DNA of 14,357 nt from DATLFA01 sp039934635. Its GTDB lineage: Bacteria; Actinomycetota; Acidimicrobiia; Acidimicrobiales; WLNW01. The position numbers and the translations under genes were made by a program. Within the stretch, counting starts at the first letter, position 1; each line of letters opens with the position of its first letter. Positions 1 to 7,481 of the stretch are shown here, one piece after another. Under the pieces are notes generated by a model. The model was not told where the DNA came from. It ran no database searches and was given only the letters and a program-made list of their open reading frames with translations. The stretch is taken from positions 1 to 14,357 of the forward strand of contig JBDTLT010000136.1 in the NCBI GenBank assembly GCA_039934635.1, written 5' to 3'.

Positions 1-909
1 GGCCGGACGATTCACACGTATCACACCGAAGGCGCGGGCGGCGGGCACGCGCCCGACATCATCACCGTCGCCGCGTTCCCCAATGTGTTGCCTTCGTCGA
101 CCAACCCGACGCGCCCGCACACGGTCAATACGGTGGCCGAGCATCTCGACATGTTGATGGTGTGCCATCACCTCAACCCATCGGTTCCCGAAGACCTCGC
201 GTTCGCCGAGAGTCGCATCCGGCCGAGCACGATCGCCGCCGAAGACGTGTTGCACGACCTCGGCGCGATTTCGATGATCGGGTCTGATTCACAGGCGATG
301 GGCCGGGTCGGCGAAGTGATCCTGCGCACATGGCAGACCGCGCATGTGATGAAACAACGGCGCGGCGCGTTGCCGGGTGATGGCCCTGCCGACAATGCCC
401 GCGCTCGCCGCTATGTGGCGAAGTACACGATCTGCCCTGCGGTCGCGCACGGCATCGATCACGAAGTCGGGTCTGTCGCGGTGGGCAAACTCGCCGATGT
501 GGTGCTGTGGGATCCGCGCTTCTTCGGCGTGCGGCCACACGTCGTGGTCAAGGGTGGGTTCATCGCGTCGGCTCAGATGGGCGACGCCAACGCGTCGATA
601 CCGAGCCCACAACCGGTGTGGCCGCGCCCCATGTTCGGCGCCTCGCCCGTCGCCGCCGCACGCACCAGTGTCACGTTCGTGGCGCCGGCGGCGATCGAAG
701 CCGACCTTGCGAGCCAATTGCGGGTGAACCGCAGGCTCGTCGCCACGCGCGACACGCGTTCGCTGGGCAAGGACGATATGCCGGAGAACAAGGCTCGGCC
801 GCGTATCGAGGTCGATCCCGATTCATTCGCCGTGCGCGTCGACGGTGAACTCATAGAAGAGGCTCCCGTCGCCGAGCTGCCGATGGCCCAGCGCTACTTC
901 TTGTTCTGA
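1..909 (+). CDS. ureC: Urease subunit alpha (catalytic), 3' part
   Basis: This is the C-terminal 302 residues of the nickel enzyme that hydrolyses urea to ammonia and carbamate in the cytoplasm. The frame is open from base 1, so the start and the first metal ligands, including the carbamylated lysine, lie outside the window. Visible family motifs are HTEGAGGGHAPD (residues 8-19 of this fragment, with a nickel-ligand histidine), NVLPSSTNPTRP, the active-site flap MVCHHL (Cys and His at residues 55-56), SDSQAMGRVGE with the nickel-ligand Asp, GKLADVVLWDPRFFGV, and the typical C-terminus AQRYFLF. No frameshift is seen in the visible part. A GTG at 85 lies inside the conserved NVLPSS motif and is not a start. 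ureF begins 4 nt after the stop, so this is one operon with the accessory genes. ureA and ureB are expected just upstream. Confidence 0.97.
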   Translation, partial: GRTIHTYHTEGAGGGHAPDIITVAAFPNVLPSSTNPTRPHTVNTVAEHLDMLMVCHHLNPSVPEDLAFAESRIRPSTIAAEDVLHDLGAISMIGSDSQAMGRVGEVILRTWQTAHVMKQRRGALPGDGPADNARARRYVAKYTICPAVAHGIDHEVGSVAVGKLADVVLWDPRFFGVRPHVVVKGGFIASAQMGDANASIPSPQPVWPRPMFGASPVAAARTSVTFVAPAAIEADLASQLRVNRRLVATRDTRSLGKDDMPENKARPRIEVDPDSFAVRVDGELIEEAPVAELPMAQRYFLF

Positions 910-913
910 CGTC

Positions 914-1582
914 ATGACTCGCGCTGCGCTATTGCTGTTCGCCGACGGGCGGTTTCCATCGGGAAGCCACGCGCATTCTGCGGGCACAGAGGCTGCCTGC
1001 GCCACGGGCGGTGTGGTCGATGGCCCGTCGCTGCACGCCTTCGCTCTCGGCCGGCTACACAGCACCGGACTGGTCGATGCGGCGTTCGCGGCCGCGGCCT
1101 GCGGGGGCAGCCACGGGTGGACTGCGCTCGACGCCGCGTACGAAGTGCGCACGATCTCGCCGCGACTGCGAGCGGTGTCGCGCTCGCTCGGCCGGCAGCT
1201 GTTGCGCAGCGGCCAACGGGTTTGGCCGAGCGCCGTGCTCGATTCGTTGCGCGCGGCGGCGCCGCCCGAGGGCGCGCATCACCCGTTGGCACTGGGCGCG
1301 GTCGCGCGCGCGGCGCAGCTCGACGAGATCGAAGCAGCCACCGCGGCGCTGCATCACCTCGCGTCGACGGTCGCAACATCGGCGCTGCGGCTGCTCGGTC
1401 TCGATCCGTTCGACGTCTACTCACGGCTGGCGGCCTTGGCCCCCATCATCGACGAGATCGCCGGGCGGGCAGCCGCCGGTGCGCACGATCCACTCGACAC
1501 ATTGCCCGCAACGAGCGCACCGCTCGTCGAGATCCTCGCGGAGGATCACGCAACCTGGGAGGTACGACTCTTTGCTTCATGA
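914..1582 (+). CDS. ureF: Urease accessory protein UreF
   Basis: UreF is a GTPase-regulating accessory factor that joins UreD and UreG on apo-urease and helps gate nickel and CO2 delivery to the active site. The 222-residue product has the family start LLLFADGRFPSGSHAHSAGTE, seen in UreF proteins as a variant of the 'DS.FP.G.F.HS.GLE' pattern, followed by an all-helical Ala/Leu/His-rich body and a C-terminal stretch with ALRLLGLDPFDVY. Length is normal for UreF. ATG at 914 lies 4 nt after the ureC stop. The 3' end runs 11 nt into ureG, and the ureG ribosome-binding site lies inside this gene, which suggests translational coupling. Confidence 0.93.
   Translation: MTRAALLLFADGRFPSGSHAHSAGTEAACATGGVVDGPSLHAFALGRLHSTGLVDAAFAAAACGGSHGWTALDAAYEVRTISPRLRAVSRSLGRQLLRSGQRVWPSAVLDSLRAAAPPEGAHHPLALGAVARAAQLDEIEAATAALHHLASTVATSALRLLGLDPFDVYSRLAALAPIIDEIAGRAAAGAHDPLDTLPATSAPLVEILAEDHATWEVRLFAS
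1557..1563 (+). promoter_or_regulatory. Ribosome-binding site of ureG
   Basis: GGGAGGT lies 8 nt before the TTG at 1572 and inside the ureF reading frame. It decides the ureG start: no ATG or GTG in the ureG frame has such a signal, and starting at TTG includes the full histidine-rich segment. The ATG at 1579-1581 is in another frame. Confidence 0.75.
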
Positions 1583-2300
1583 ACACGCACACGACGATGC
1601 GCACGGTCATTCGCATAGCCATGCGCACGACGATCTGCACGACCACGACCATCCCGCGCCCGGTGACGCGCGCGAGCGCGCACTGCGCGTCGGTGTCGGT
1701 GGGCCCGTCGGTAGTGGCAAGACCGCGTTGGTCGCGGCGCTGTGTCGACTGCTTGCGCCCGAACTCTCCATCGTGGTGGTGACCAACGACATCTTCACGC
1801 GCGAAGACGCAGAGGCGTTGCGCCGGATGCGTGTACTCGACGACGATCGCATCGTGCCGGTCGAAACCGGCTGTTGCCCTCATACTGCGATCCGTGACGA
1901 CATCTCCGCCAACCTCGACGCGATAGAGCAACTCGAATCGTTGCACGGTCCGGTCGACGTGACGTTCGTCGAGAGCGGTGGCGACAACCTCACTGCGGTG
2001 TTCAGCCGCGCCCTGGTCGATCATCAGATCTTCGTGCTCGATGTCGCGGGCGGTGACAAGGTGCCGCGCAAAGGTGGTCCCGGCGTGACGACCGCGGATC
2101 TGTTGGTCATCAACAAGACCGATCTCGCTCCATTGGTGGGCGCCGATCTCGAGGTGATGCGGCGAGACGCGATCGCTCGGCGAGGTGCGTTGCCGATGGA
2201 GTTCACGTCGCTCGTCGATGTCGCCGGCGCGGCGGCCGTGGCCGATTGGATTCGCGAGCGCGTCGCGTTTTGGCGCGGACGCGCGCTCGCGATGCCTTGA
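1572..2300 (+). CDS. ureG: Urease accessory GTPase UreG with His-rich N-terminus
   Basis: UreG is a SIMIBI-class GTPase that delivers nickel to apo-urease. From the TTG start the product has 242 residues. Residues 1-32 are a metal-binding-type tail with 11 His and several Asp (HEHAHDD, HGHSHSHAHDD). The G domain follows: P-loop GPVGSGKT at residues 44-51, TNDIFTREDA, VETGCCPHTAIRDD with the conserved Cys-Pro-His nickel site, ESGGDNL, DVAGGDKVPRKGGPG and the guanine-specificity motif NKTD. The TGCCPHT form with two cysteines matches what I recall of mycobacterial UreG. The start overlaps ureF by 11 nt and has a strong Shine-Dalgarno sequence. The stop is shared with the ureD start as TTGA. No ureE lies between ureC and ureD, so the His tail may serve for nickel storage or hand-over; that role is inferred. 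Confidence 0.96.
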   Translation: MLHEHAHDDAHGHSHSHAHDDLHDHDHPAPGDARERALRVGVGGPVGSGKTALVAALCRLLAPELSIVVVTNDIFTREDAEALRRMRVLDDDRIVPVETGCCPHTAIRDDISANLDAIEQLESLHGPVDVTFVESGGDNLTAVFSRALVDHQIFVLDVAGGDKVPRKGGPGVTTADLLVINKTDLAPLVGADLEVMRRDAIARRGALPMEFTSLVDVAGAAAVADWIRERVAFWRGRALAMP

Positions 2301-3037
2301 GAGCGCACGCGTCGGCGCGCGCCGAATACGCGAGTGGCCGGACGCGACTCGTCGAGCTGCGGTCCGAGGCCCCTCTGTTGATGCGATGCACGCCGGACGC
2401 GCTGTATCTGGTCGGTGGCGCCGCAGGGCCGCTCGGCGGTGACGATCTCACGCTCGACATTGCGGTCGGTGACGGCGCGTGCCTCGCGGTCCGTAGCGCG
2501 GCCGCGACACTTGTCCAACCCGGCCCCGATTCGACGCCCTCGCGCACGACGATGCACTTCACCGTCGGCGACGGCGGCGCGCTCGACTGGCGCCCCGAGC
2601 CGCTCGTGTCGGTGCGCGGCAGTGACCATCTCGTCGATACGACGGTGTCGTTGTCCGGTTCGGCTCGACTGGATCTCGTCGACGAGATCGTCTTGGGCCG
2701 AGCGGGCGAATCGTCGGGCCGCCTCCGCGTGCGCTGTCGTGTCACGCGCGACGGCGCCCTGCTGCTGGCGCACGATCTCGATCTCGGGCCGGGCGCGCCC
2801 GGCTGGGATGGCGCCGCGGTCATGGGCGGCGCGCGCGCACTGATCAGCCTGCTGCGCGTCGGCCCCGACGCTCCGGCGACACCATCCGTGACGACCAACG
2901 CCGAAGACGGTTCACGCGCGGCCTGGATGCCTCTCGCCCCCGAAGCCGCGCTCCTGGTAGCGCTCGGCCCCACCCTCCTCGCCACCCGCCGCGCTGCCGC
3001 CCGAGCCTTCGGCTCTTGTGGTGTTCGATACGCATAG
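2297..3037 (+). CDS. ureD: Urease accessory protein UreD (UreH)
   Basis: UreD is the scaffold that binds apo-urease and recruits UreF and UreG for metallocentre assembly. TTG at 2297 overlaps the ureG stop (TTGA) and gives a 246-residue protein starting MRAHASARAEY, which matches the usual UreD start; a start further upstream would add unrelated residues. Family features are LRSEAPLLMRCTPDALYLVGGAAGP split over residues 17-41, LVQPGPDSTPSRT, LDWRPEPLVSV and DEIVLGRAGESSGRLR. There is no clear Shine-Dalgarno sequence, so translation probably depends on coupling to ureG. The last residues (SCGVRYA) and the stop are encoded by the left arm and loop of a perfect hairpin, so the natural C-terminus may have been altered. 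Confidence 0.92.
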   Translation: MRAHASARAEYASGRTRLVELRSEAPLLMRCTPDALYLVGGAAGPLGGDDLTLDIAVGDGACLAVRSAAATLVQPGPDSTPSRTTMHFTVGDGGALDWRPEPLVSVRGSDHLVDTTVSLSGSARLDLVDEIVLGRAGESSGRLRVRCRVTRDGALLLAHDLDLGPGAPGWDGAAVMGGARALISLLRVGPDAPATPSVTTNAEDGSRAAWMPLAPEAALLVALGPTLLATRRAAARAFGSCGVRYA

Positions 3038-3059
3038 ATACGTATCGAACACCACAAGA
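3014..3059. repeat. Perfect 19-bp inverted repeat at the ureD end
   Basis: The left arm TCTTGTGGTGTTCGATACG (3014-3032) pairs without mismatch with 3041-3059 around the 8-nt loop CATAGATA. The ureD stop codon TAG (3035-3037) lies in the loop. The stem would be very stable in RNA and could end the urease transcript or protect its 3' end, but no T-run follows, so it is not a classic intrinsic terminator. At the DNA level it could be an operator or an inserted palindromic element. I see no second full copy in the window. Confidence 0.85.
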
Positions 3060-3111
3060 ACGGGCGTTAGAGGGGTGCGTGCGGGGACCTGAAAGGAATC
3101 GGGGCCGTGGG

Positions 3112-3120
3112 TGTTCTAAT
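3112..3120 (+). promoter_or_regulatory. Possible extended -10 of the sigma factor gene
   Basis: TGTTCTAAT reads as an extended -10 element (TGn followed by TCTAAT, 5 of 6 to TATAAT). It ends 6 nt before GTG at 3127, the spacing expected if transcription begins at the start codon. There is no Shine-Dalgarno sequence before that GTG. No convincing -35 box is seen, and the usually conserved A at the second -10 position is C. Confidence 0.3.
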
Positions 3121-3126
3121 GCGGGC

Positions 3127-3617
3127 GTGCTGGTGGTCGACGAAAGCGGGCGCGACGAACGCCGTCGCCGGTTCGAACGAGAGATTCCCTCGCTCGAACG
3201 CACGCTGAGCCGAGCGTTCGCGGCGCGCTTCGGCCTCGACGTCGGTGCCGAGGTGACCGCGGAAGTGGTCGGCTTCGCCTGGGAACACTGGGAACGCATC
3301 GTCACGATGGACAACCCCTCGGGCTATCTCTACCGCGTCGGTCAGAGCGCAGCCCGGCGTCACGTGCGATGGCAGCGGCGCCGTGTCGATCTACCCGCCG
3401 AGCCGCGCTGGGACGATGCGCCGGTGCTGCAGGCGATGTCTTCGACGCGCTGGCGCGTTTGAAGCCCGATCACCGCGTCGCCGTCCTGCTCGTGCACGGC
3501 TACTCGTTCACCTACCGAGAAGTGGCCGCGCTGCTCGGCGTATCCGAAGCCGCGGTCACCAATTACGTCCACCGGGGCCTCACGCGACTCCGCTCGATCC
3601 TGGAGAAGAACGGATGA
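3127..3617 (+). pseudogene. ECF-like sigma-70 family factor, split by a -1 frameshift
   Basis: Two adjacent frames together encode one sigma factor of about 163 residues, normal for its family. The first frame (GTG 3127 or 3133 to TGA 3460-3462) holds sigma region 2, with FAWEHWERIVTMDNPSGYLYRVGQS. The second (to TGA 3615-3617) holds region 4: LARLKPDHRVAVLLVHGYSFTYREVAALLGVSEAAVTNYVHRGLTRLR, shown here only as a description of a helix-turn-helix around EVAALLGVSEAAVTNYVHRG. The frames must join between about 3424 and 3441, where one base appears to be missing. It may be a sequencing deletion, a real inactivating mutation, or a functional split: the first stop overlaps a TTG (TTGA, 3459-3462) that could restart the region 4 part. 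No X XXY YYZ slippery site is visible. The end overlaps the kelch gene by ATGA. Confidence 0.8.
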
Positions 3618-4897
3618 ACCTCGACCTCGAGACTCGACTCTCGCGCGCGGCGCAAGTGCTCGACGAACACATCGAGCGGCCCGCGACCGCGCCGGGCTAT
3701 GTCGCACCGGTACCACGGCCGTCGCGTCGCCGGCCGCTGCTCGTGAGCGTCGGCGTCTTCGGCTGCGTGATGCTCGCGGCGGCCGTGATGCTGGCGCGTG
3801 GCAACGACGATCAACAACGAACAATCACGCCCGGCCAGGCGGGGCCCGCCGGGAGCGAGGGCTGGACGACGCTCCCTGATGCCCCGATCTCCAAGCGGGC
3901 CCAGGGCCTCGTGGTGTCGACCGGCGACGGCGTGTTCGTGTGGGGTGGCTACGACGACAACAACAAGTCCGATGGCGCGTATCTCGATATGACGACGTCC
4001 GTGTGGCGCAAGCTGCCGAGTGCGCCATTGGCCGGCAATCGAGGCGACGCGGTCGGCGTGTGGACCGGTCGCGAGGTCGTCGTGCTCAACGGCATCAATG
4101 ATGTCCACGCCGCGGCGTTCGACCCGGTGGCGTTCACCTGGCGCGAACTCCCCGCGCCTCCACTGGCCAACGCGGCGAATGCAATGAACCGCGCCTTCTT
4201 CCTCGATGGTGCCGTGATCGTGATCGGTGTGGCCAGCGAAAGCGAAGGTAACGCCCCCTCGCAAGTCGCTCGCCTCGACCTGGCGACGACGCAATGGTCG
4301 ATCGCGGCGAATCCGCCTCTCCAGGTCGGATCGTTCTTCCAAGCCGCCGCCGCGGGCGACGAAATCGTCATCGTCGGGCTCCGGCCGAACATGAAAGACG
4401 AGTGCGGCTCGATCATCCTTGCGTATCGCCCGAGCACCAACACCTGGCGCGAGATTGCTGGTGGCCCGGCCGCCGAGCGTCTGTCGCCGGTTGTCGTCTG
4501 GACCGGATCCGAACTGTTCGTCGGCGGCGGCCGCCTGTGTTCGCAGTTGATCGACTCGTCGGCCAGCGCGGACCTACTCGACCTCGCCACCGGTCAGTGG
4601 CGTCACGCCCCCGATGCGCCGATCGGATTCGAGACCTCGCTCCGGTATGCCGACCTTTGGACGGGAAGATCAGTGGCCACGATCAACCGCGACGGCACGC
4701 CGCTGTTGTTCAATCCCGCCACGAACCAGTGGCACGCCGGCATCCCATCGGCGAACGGTGGATTGAGCAGTGAGTCCACGCCCTTGGCGTGGGCCGGCGG
4801 ATCGATCGTGGTGTGGAGCGGTGATCGCGGCGACAGCAAGGGTTGTTGCAACCCGATCACCGGCGGCGAGGCCTACACCCCGCCCCCCGGCTTCTAA
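3614..4897 (+). CDS. Membrane-anchored kelch beta-propeller protein, putative sigma factor regulator
   Basis: The 427-residue product has a cytoplasmic N-terminus of about 40 residues (LETRLSRAAQVLDEHIE, then an Arg-rich segment), one membrane helix at about 42-61 (PLLVSVGVFGCVMLAAAVML), and a large external domain of repeated kelch-type blades. Each blade has a hydrophobic strand such as VFVWGG or VVVLNG, then a 'FDP....W..LP.AP' turn; at least six are recognisable. ATG at 3614 has GGAGAAG 5 nt upstream and overlaps the sigma factor stop (ATGA), so the two proteins are made together. By analogy with known sigma/anti-sigma pairs, the short cytoplasmic segment may hold the sigma factor and the propeller may sense something outside the cell; this is inferred. 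No classical zinc-type anti-sigma motif (HxxxCxxC) is visible. Confidence 0.85.
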   Translation: MNLDLETRLSRAAQVLDEHIERPATAPGYVAPVPRPSRRRPLLVSVGVFGCVMLAAAVMLARGNDDQQRTITPGQAGPAGSEGWTTLPDAPISKRAQGLVVSTGDGVFVWGGYDDNNKSDGAYLDMTTSVWRKLPSAPLAGNRGDAVGVWTGREVVVLNGINDVHAAAFDPVAFTWRELPAPPLANAANAMNRAFFLDGAVIVIGVASESEGNAPSQVARLDLATTQWSIAANPPLQVGSFFQAAAAGDEIVIVGLRPNMKDECGSIILAYRPSTNTWREIAGGPAAERLSPVVVWTGSELFVGGGRLCSQLIDSSASADLLDLATGQWRHAPDAPIGFETSLRYADLWTGRSVATINRDGTPLLFNPATNQWHAGIPSANGGLSSESTPLAWAGGSIVVWSGDRGDSKGCCNPITGGEAYTPPPGF

Positions 4898-4904
4898 GAG
4901 AACC

Positions 4905-5711
4905 TCAGGTGCCGGTGAAATTGGGTGGGCGTTTCTCGGTGAAGGCCTTCATGCCTTCACGGGCGTCCTGGCTGCGACTCACGGTGCCGGCGTAGCGGCC
5001 TTCGATGGGCTGCGCCTCTGACTCGGGCAACCAGCCGGTCTCGACCGCAGATGCCTTGGATGCGGCGACCGACAGTGGGCCGTTGGCACAGATGATCGCC
5101 GCGATCTCACGGGCCTTTGCGAGTGCGCCACCCTTGGGTACGACGTGGCCGACGAGACCCCACCGCAACGCTTCTTCCGCGCTGAGTATGCGCCCGGTGA
5201 TGAGCATCTCCATAGCGATCGTGTAGGGGATCTGGCGCTTGAGGCGCATCGTCGAACCAGCACCGGCGATGAGGCCGCGTCGCGCTTCGGGCACGCCGAA
5301 GATGGCCTGTTCCTCCGCGACGCGGATGTCGGTCTGTTGCAACATTTCACAACCGCCGCCGAGACATTCGCCGTTGACCGCGGCGAGCAACGGCTTGCGC
5401 AACCAACGTGTCAGCAATAGGCCCTTGCCGATCACCGACGGGTCTTCTTTCATACGCGCCTCGACCATCGGATCACGATGGCCGCCGCCCGCCATCCAAC
5501 CGTCGGACATGTCGCCCCCGACGCAGTACGAGGTGCCGGCGCCGGTGAGGATCGCGCAACGGATCTCGTCGTCACCGTCGATCATGTCCCATGCGTCGGC
5601 CATGCGAACGATCATGTCGATCGTCAGCGCGTTCTTACGCTCTGGTCGATTCATCGTGAGGACGACGACCGGGCCGTCGCGTTCGACGACGAGGGTCGCT
5701 TCGGTTGGCAT
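4905..5711 (-). CDS. Enoyl-CoA hydratase/isomerase family (crotonase) protein
   Basis: Crotonase-fold enzymes act on acyl-CoA thioesters, here probably adding water to a 2-enoyl-CoA in a degradation pathway. The 268-residue protein has the usual length and order: NRPERKNAL near the N-terminus, the oxyanion-hole region around SYCVGGDMSDG, then AAVNGECLGGGCEM and IFGVPEARRGLIAGAG. Both glutamates of true hydratases are present (GGGCE and VPE), which favours hydratase over hydrolase activity. Two ATGs lie in tandem; GGAG is 6 nt before the second (5711) but only 3 nt before the first (5714), so the second is preferred. It is the last gene of the minus-strand unit, 31 nt after the amidohydrolase, and it converges with the kelch gene leaving only 7 nt. 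The substrate is unknown. Confidence 0.93.
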   Translation of the reverse strand: MPTEATLVVERDGPVVVLTMNRPERKNALTIDMIVRMADAWDMIDGDDEIRCAILTGAGTSYCVGGDMSDGWMAGGGHRDPMVEARMKEDPSVIGKGLLLTRWLRKPLLAAVNGECLGGGCEMLQQTDIRVAEEQAIFGVPEARRGLIAGAGSTMRLKRQIPYTIAMEMLITGRILSAEEALRWGLVGHVVPKGGALAKAREIAAIICANGPLSVAASKASAVETGWLPESEAQPIEGRYAGTVSRSQDAREGMKAFTEKRPPNFTGT

Positions 5712-5742
5712 CATTTGCTCCGCTCTGAAGGGCGCTCGAGGC

Positions 5743-7470
5743 TCAGGGAGCGTAGGTGCCCGCTTCGACCGTGTAGGTGTCGCGCCCGGAACGCAACAGT
5801 GTGCCCGGCGAGTCGCCGGTGAGTTGTCCGTCGGTCACGATTTCGGTGCCGTTGACGAACACGCTGGTCACTCCGATGGCGTCGGCGACCAATCGCGCCG
5901 CGCCCGCCGGAAGGTCGTTGCGGGTGCGCACCGGCCCGGGTGCGATGCGGTCGGCGTCGAACACCATGAGGTCCGCGTGGTAGCCGGGAGCGACGCGGCC
6001 GCGGCCGCGTAGACCGTAGAGGCGAGCCGGCATGTCGGTCAGTTGCCTTACCGCTTGTTCGAGCGACAGCAGTTGACGGTCGCGCACGTTGGGACCGAGG
6101 TGCACGGTGCTCGTCACCGCGCCGCACATGATGTCGACGTGCGCGCCGGCGTCGGATCCACCCACGAGCACGCGCGGGTCGCTCCACGTCTCGGCCCGCA
6201 TGCGCCACGTTTCTTGATCGTTGCCCATAGCGGCAGTGTCGAGCCCGGTGCGCAGGTCGTCGGCGACGACGACGTCGAGAATGGCGTCGAGCGCGCTGAT
6301 GCCGCGTTCGTGGGCGAGTTGGCCGCCCGTCTTTCCCTCGGCTGACTTGTTCGCATCGCAGTACGTCTGGCTGACGGTGATGTGGTCCCAATCGACGAGA
6401 TCGCGCAACAGCCCGGCGTCGGGGGACGCCGCGCCGGCAGCCAATCGACGCCGCACTTCGGGATCAGCCAATGCGCGGCGGCGTTCGTCGGGCGGCAACG
6501 AGAGCACCGGGTTCCATCCCGGCAACCCGTCGAGGATGAAGCCGTGGACGAACGACAGTCGAGCAGTCACCGCATCGGGGACTGCCAACGCAACCACAGT
6601 GGCGCCCTGCGTCGCGGCCGTGGTCGACGCGTGCAAGCGCTGCCAGTGCCCTTCGGGATCGGACGAGATGACGCCAAGTGCATTCCAGTTGATCGGGCGG
6701 TTGGCGGCCAGCGAGAGCGCGGTCAACAACTCGACCTCATGCTCACTGAAGCCAGCCAGCACGCCGGTGAGAATCCACTCGAGCGATGTGCCGGGGTGCG
6801 CGGCGACCGCGGATGCCAATGCCAGTCGTTCGTGGTCGTCGGCCGCCCGCGAAGGTACCGGGCGGCCGTCACCGTCGTTGTGGTTGACCGTGTCGGATGA
6901 GGAGAAGCCGAGCGCGCCGGCATCGAGCGCATCGTGGAGCGCGGCGGCCATTGCGGAGAGCTCGTCGGGCGTGGCGGTACGTTCGACGGCCGCGGCGCCC
7001 ATCGCGTGGTGGCGCAGTGCGGAGTGCCCGCACAAGAAACCGGCATTGACGGCGATTCGGCCGTCGAGACGGTCGAGATACTCGCGAAACGACGACCAGT
7101 TCCACGGGACGCCTGCCTCGAGTGCGGCAAGCGGAATCCCCTCGACACGCGACATCAAACGCATCAGGTAGTCGCCGCCGGCAAAGGGGGCGAGCGTGAA
7201 CCCGCAGTTGCCACCGAGCACCGTCGTCACGCCGTGGAAGCACGATGGCGTCGCGGCCGGGTCCCAGAAGAGCTGCGCGTCGTAGTGCGTGTGCACGTCG
7301 ATGATGCCCGGACCGACGACGAGCCCCGACACGTCGATCGAACGTCGAGCGGAGTCGGTGATACGCCCGACATCGACGATCATGCCGTTGTCGATCGCGA
7401 CATCGGCGCCGCGCCGCGGCCGTCCCGAGCCATCGATGACCGTGCCGCCGCGCAATACGAGATCCAACAT
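5743..7470 (-). CDS. D-aminoacylase-like amidohydrolase (amidohydrolase 3 type)
   Basis: The 575-residue protein belongs to the metal-dependent amidohydrolases related to N-acyl-D-amino-acid deacylase, which cleave amide bonds in the cytoplasm. It starts with the small beta domain DLVLRGGTVIDGSG, followed by the metal-binding HTHYDAQ (residues 60-66) after GPGIIDV. FHGVTTVLGGNCG holds the cysteine typical of this group, FLCGHSALR (145-153) a metal-ligand His region, and GGSDAGAHVD (437-446) the catalytic Asp. The C-terminal beta domain has GRVAPGYHADLMVFD. Length is long for a D-aminoacylase but common in actinobacterial relatives. ATG at 7470 has GGGAG 7 nt upstream, overlapping the stop of the preceding gene. 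The substrate cannot be read from sequence; its position in a P450 operon suggests an amide or related bond in the same compound. Confidence 0.9.
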   Translation of the reverse strand: MLDLVLRGGTVIDGSGRPRRGADVAIDNGMIVDVGRITDSARRSIDVSGLVVGPGIIDVHTHYDAQLFWDPAATPSCFHGVTTVLGGNCGFTLAPFAGGDYLMRLMSRVEGIPLAALEAGVPWNWSSFREYLDRLDGRIAVNAGFLCGHSALRHHAMGAAAVERTATPDELSAMAAALHDALDAGALGFSSSDTVNHNDGDGRPVPSRAADDHERLALASAVAAHPGTSLEWILTGVLAGFSEHEVELLTALSLAANRPINWNALGVISSDPEGHWQRLHASTTAATQGATVVALAVPDAVTARLSFVHGFILDGLPGWNPVLSLPPDERRRALADPEVRRRLAAGAASPDAGLLRDLVDWDHITVSQTYCDANKSAEGKTGGQLAHERGISALDAILDVVVADDLRTGLDTAAMGNDQETWRMRAETWSDPRVLVGGSDAGAHVDIMCGAVTSTVHLGPNVRDRQLLSLEQAVRQLTDMPARLYGLRGRGRVAPGYHADLMVFDADRIAPGPVRTRNDLPAGAARLVADAIGVTSVFVNGTEIVTDGQLTGDSPGTLLRSGRDTYTVEAGTYAP

Positions 7471-7481
7471 GGCAAAGCTCC

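Noticed and set aside
2024..3057. Long minus-strand open frames opposite ureG and ureD
   Set aside because: Both lie antisense to well-conserved urease accessory genes and have the Arg/Ala/Ser composition of shadow frames. The start of one (MWCSIRI) exists only because the hairpin at 3014-3059 reads the same on both strands.
3014..3059. A LexA/SOS operator in the ureD-end palindrome
   Set aside because: The arms contain GTTCGA and TCGAAC, but in the inverted order and 14 or more nt apart, unlike the TCGAAC-N4-GTTCGA box.
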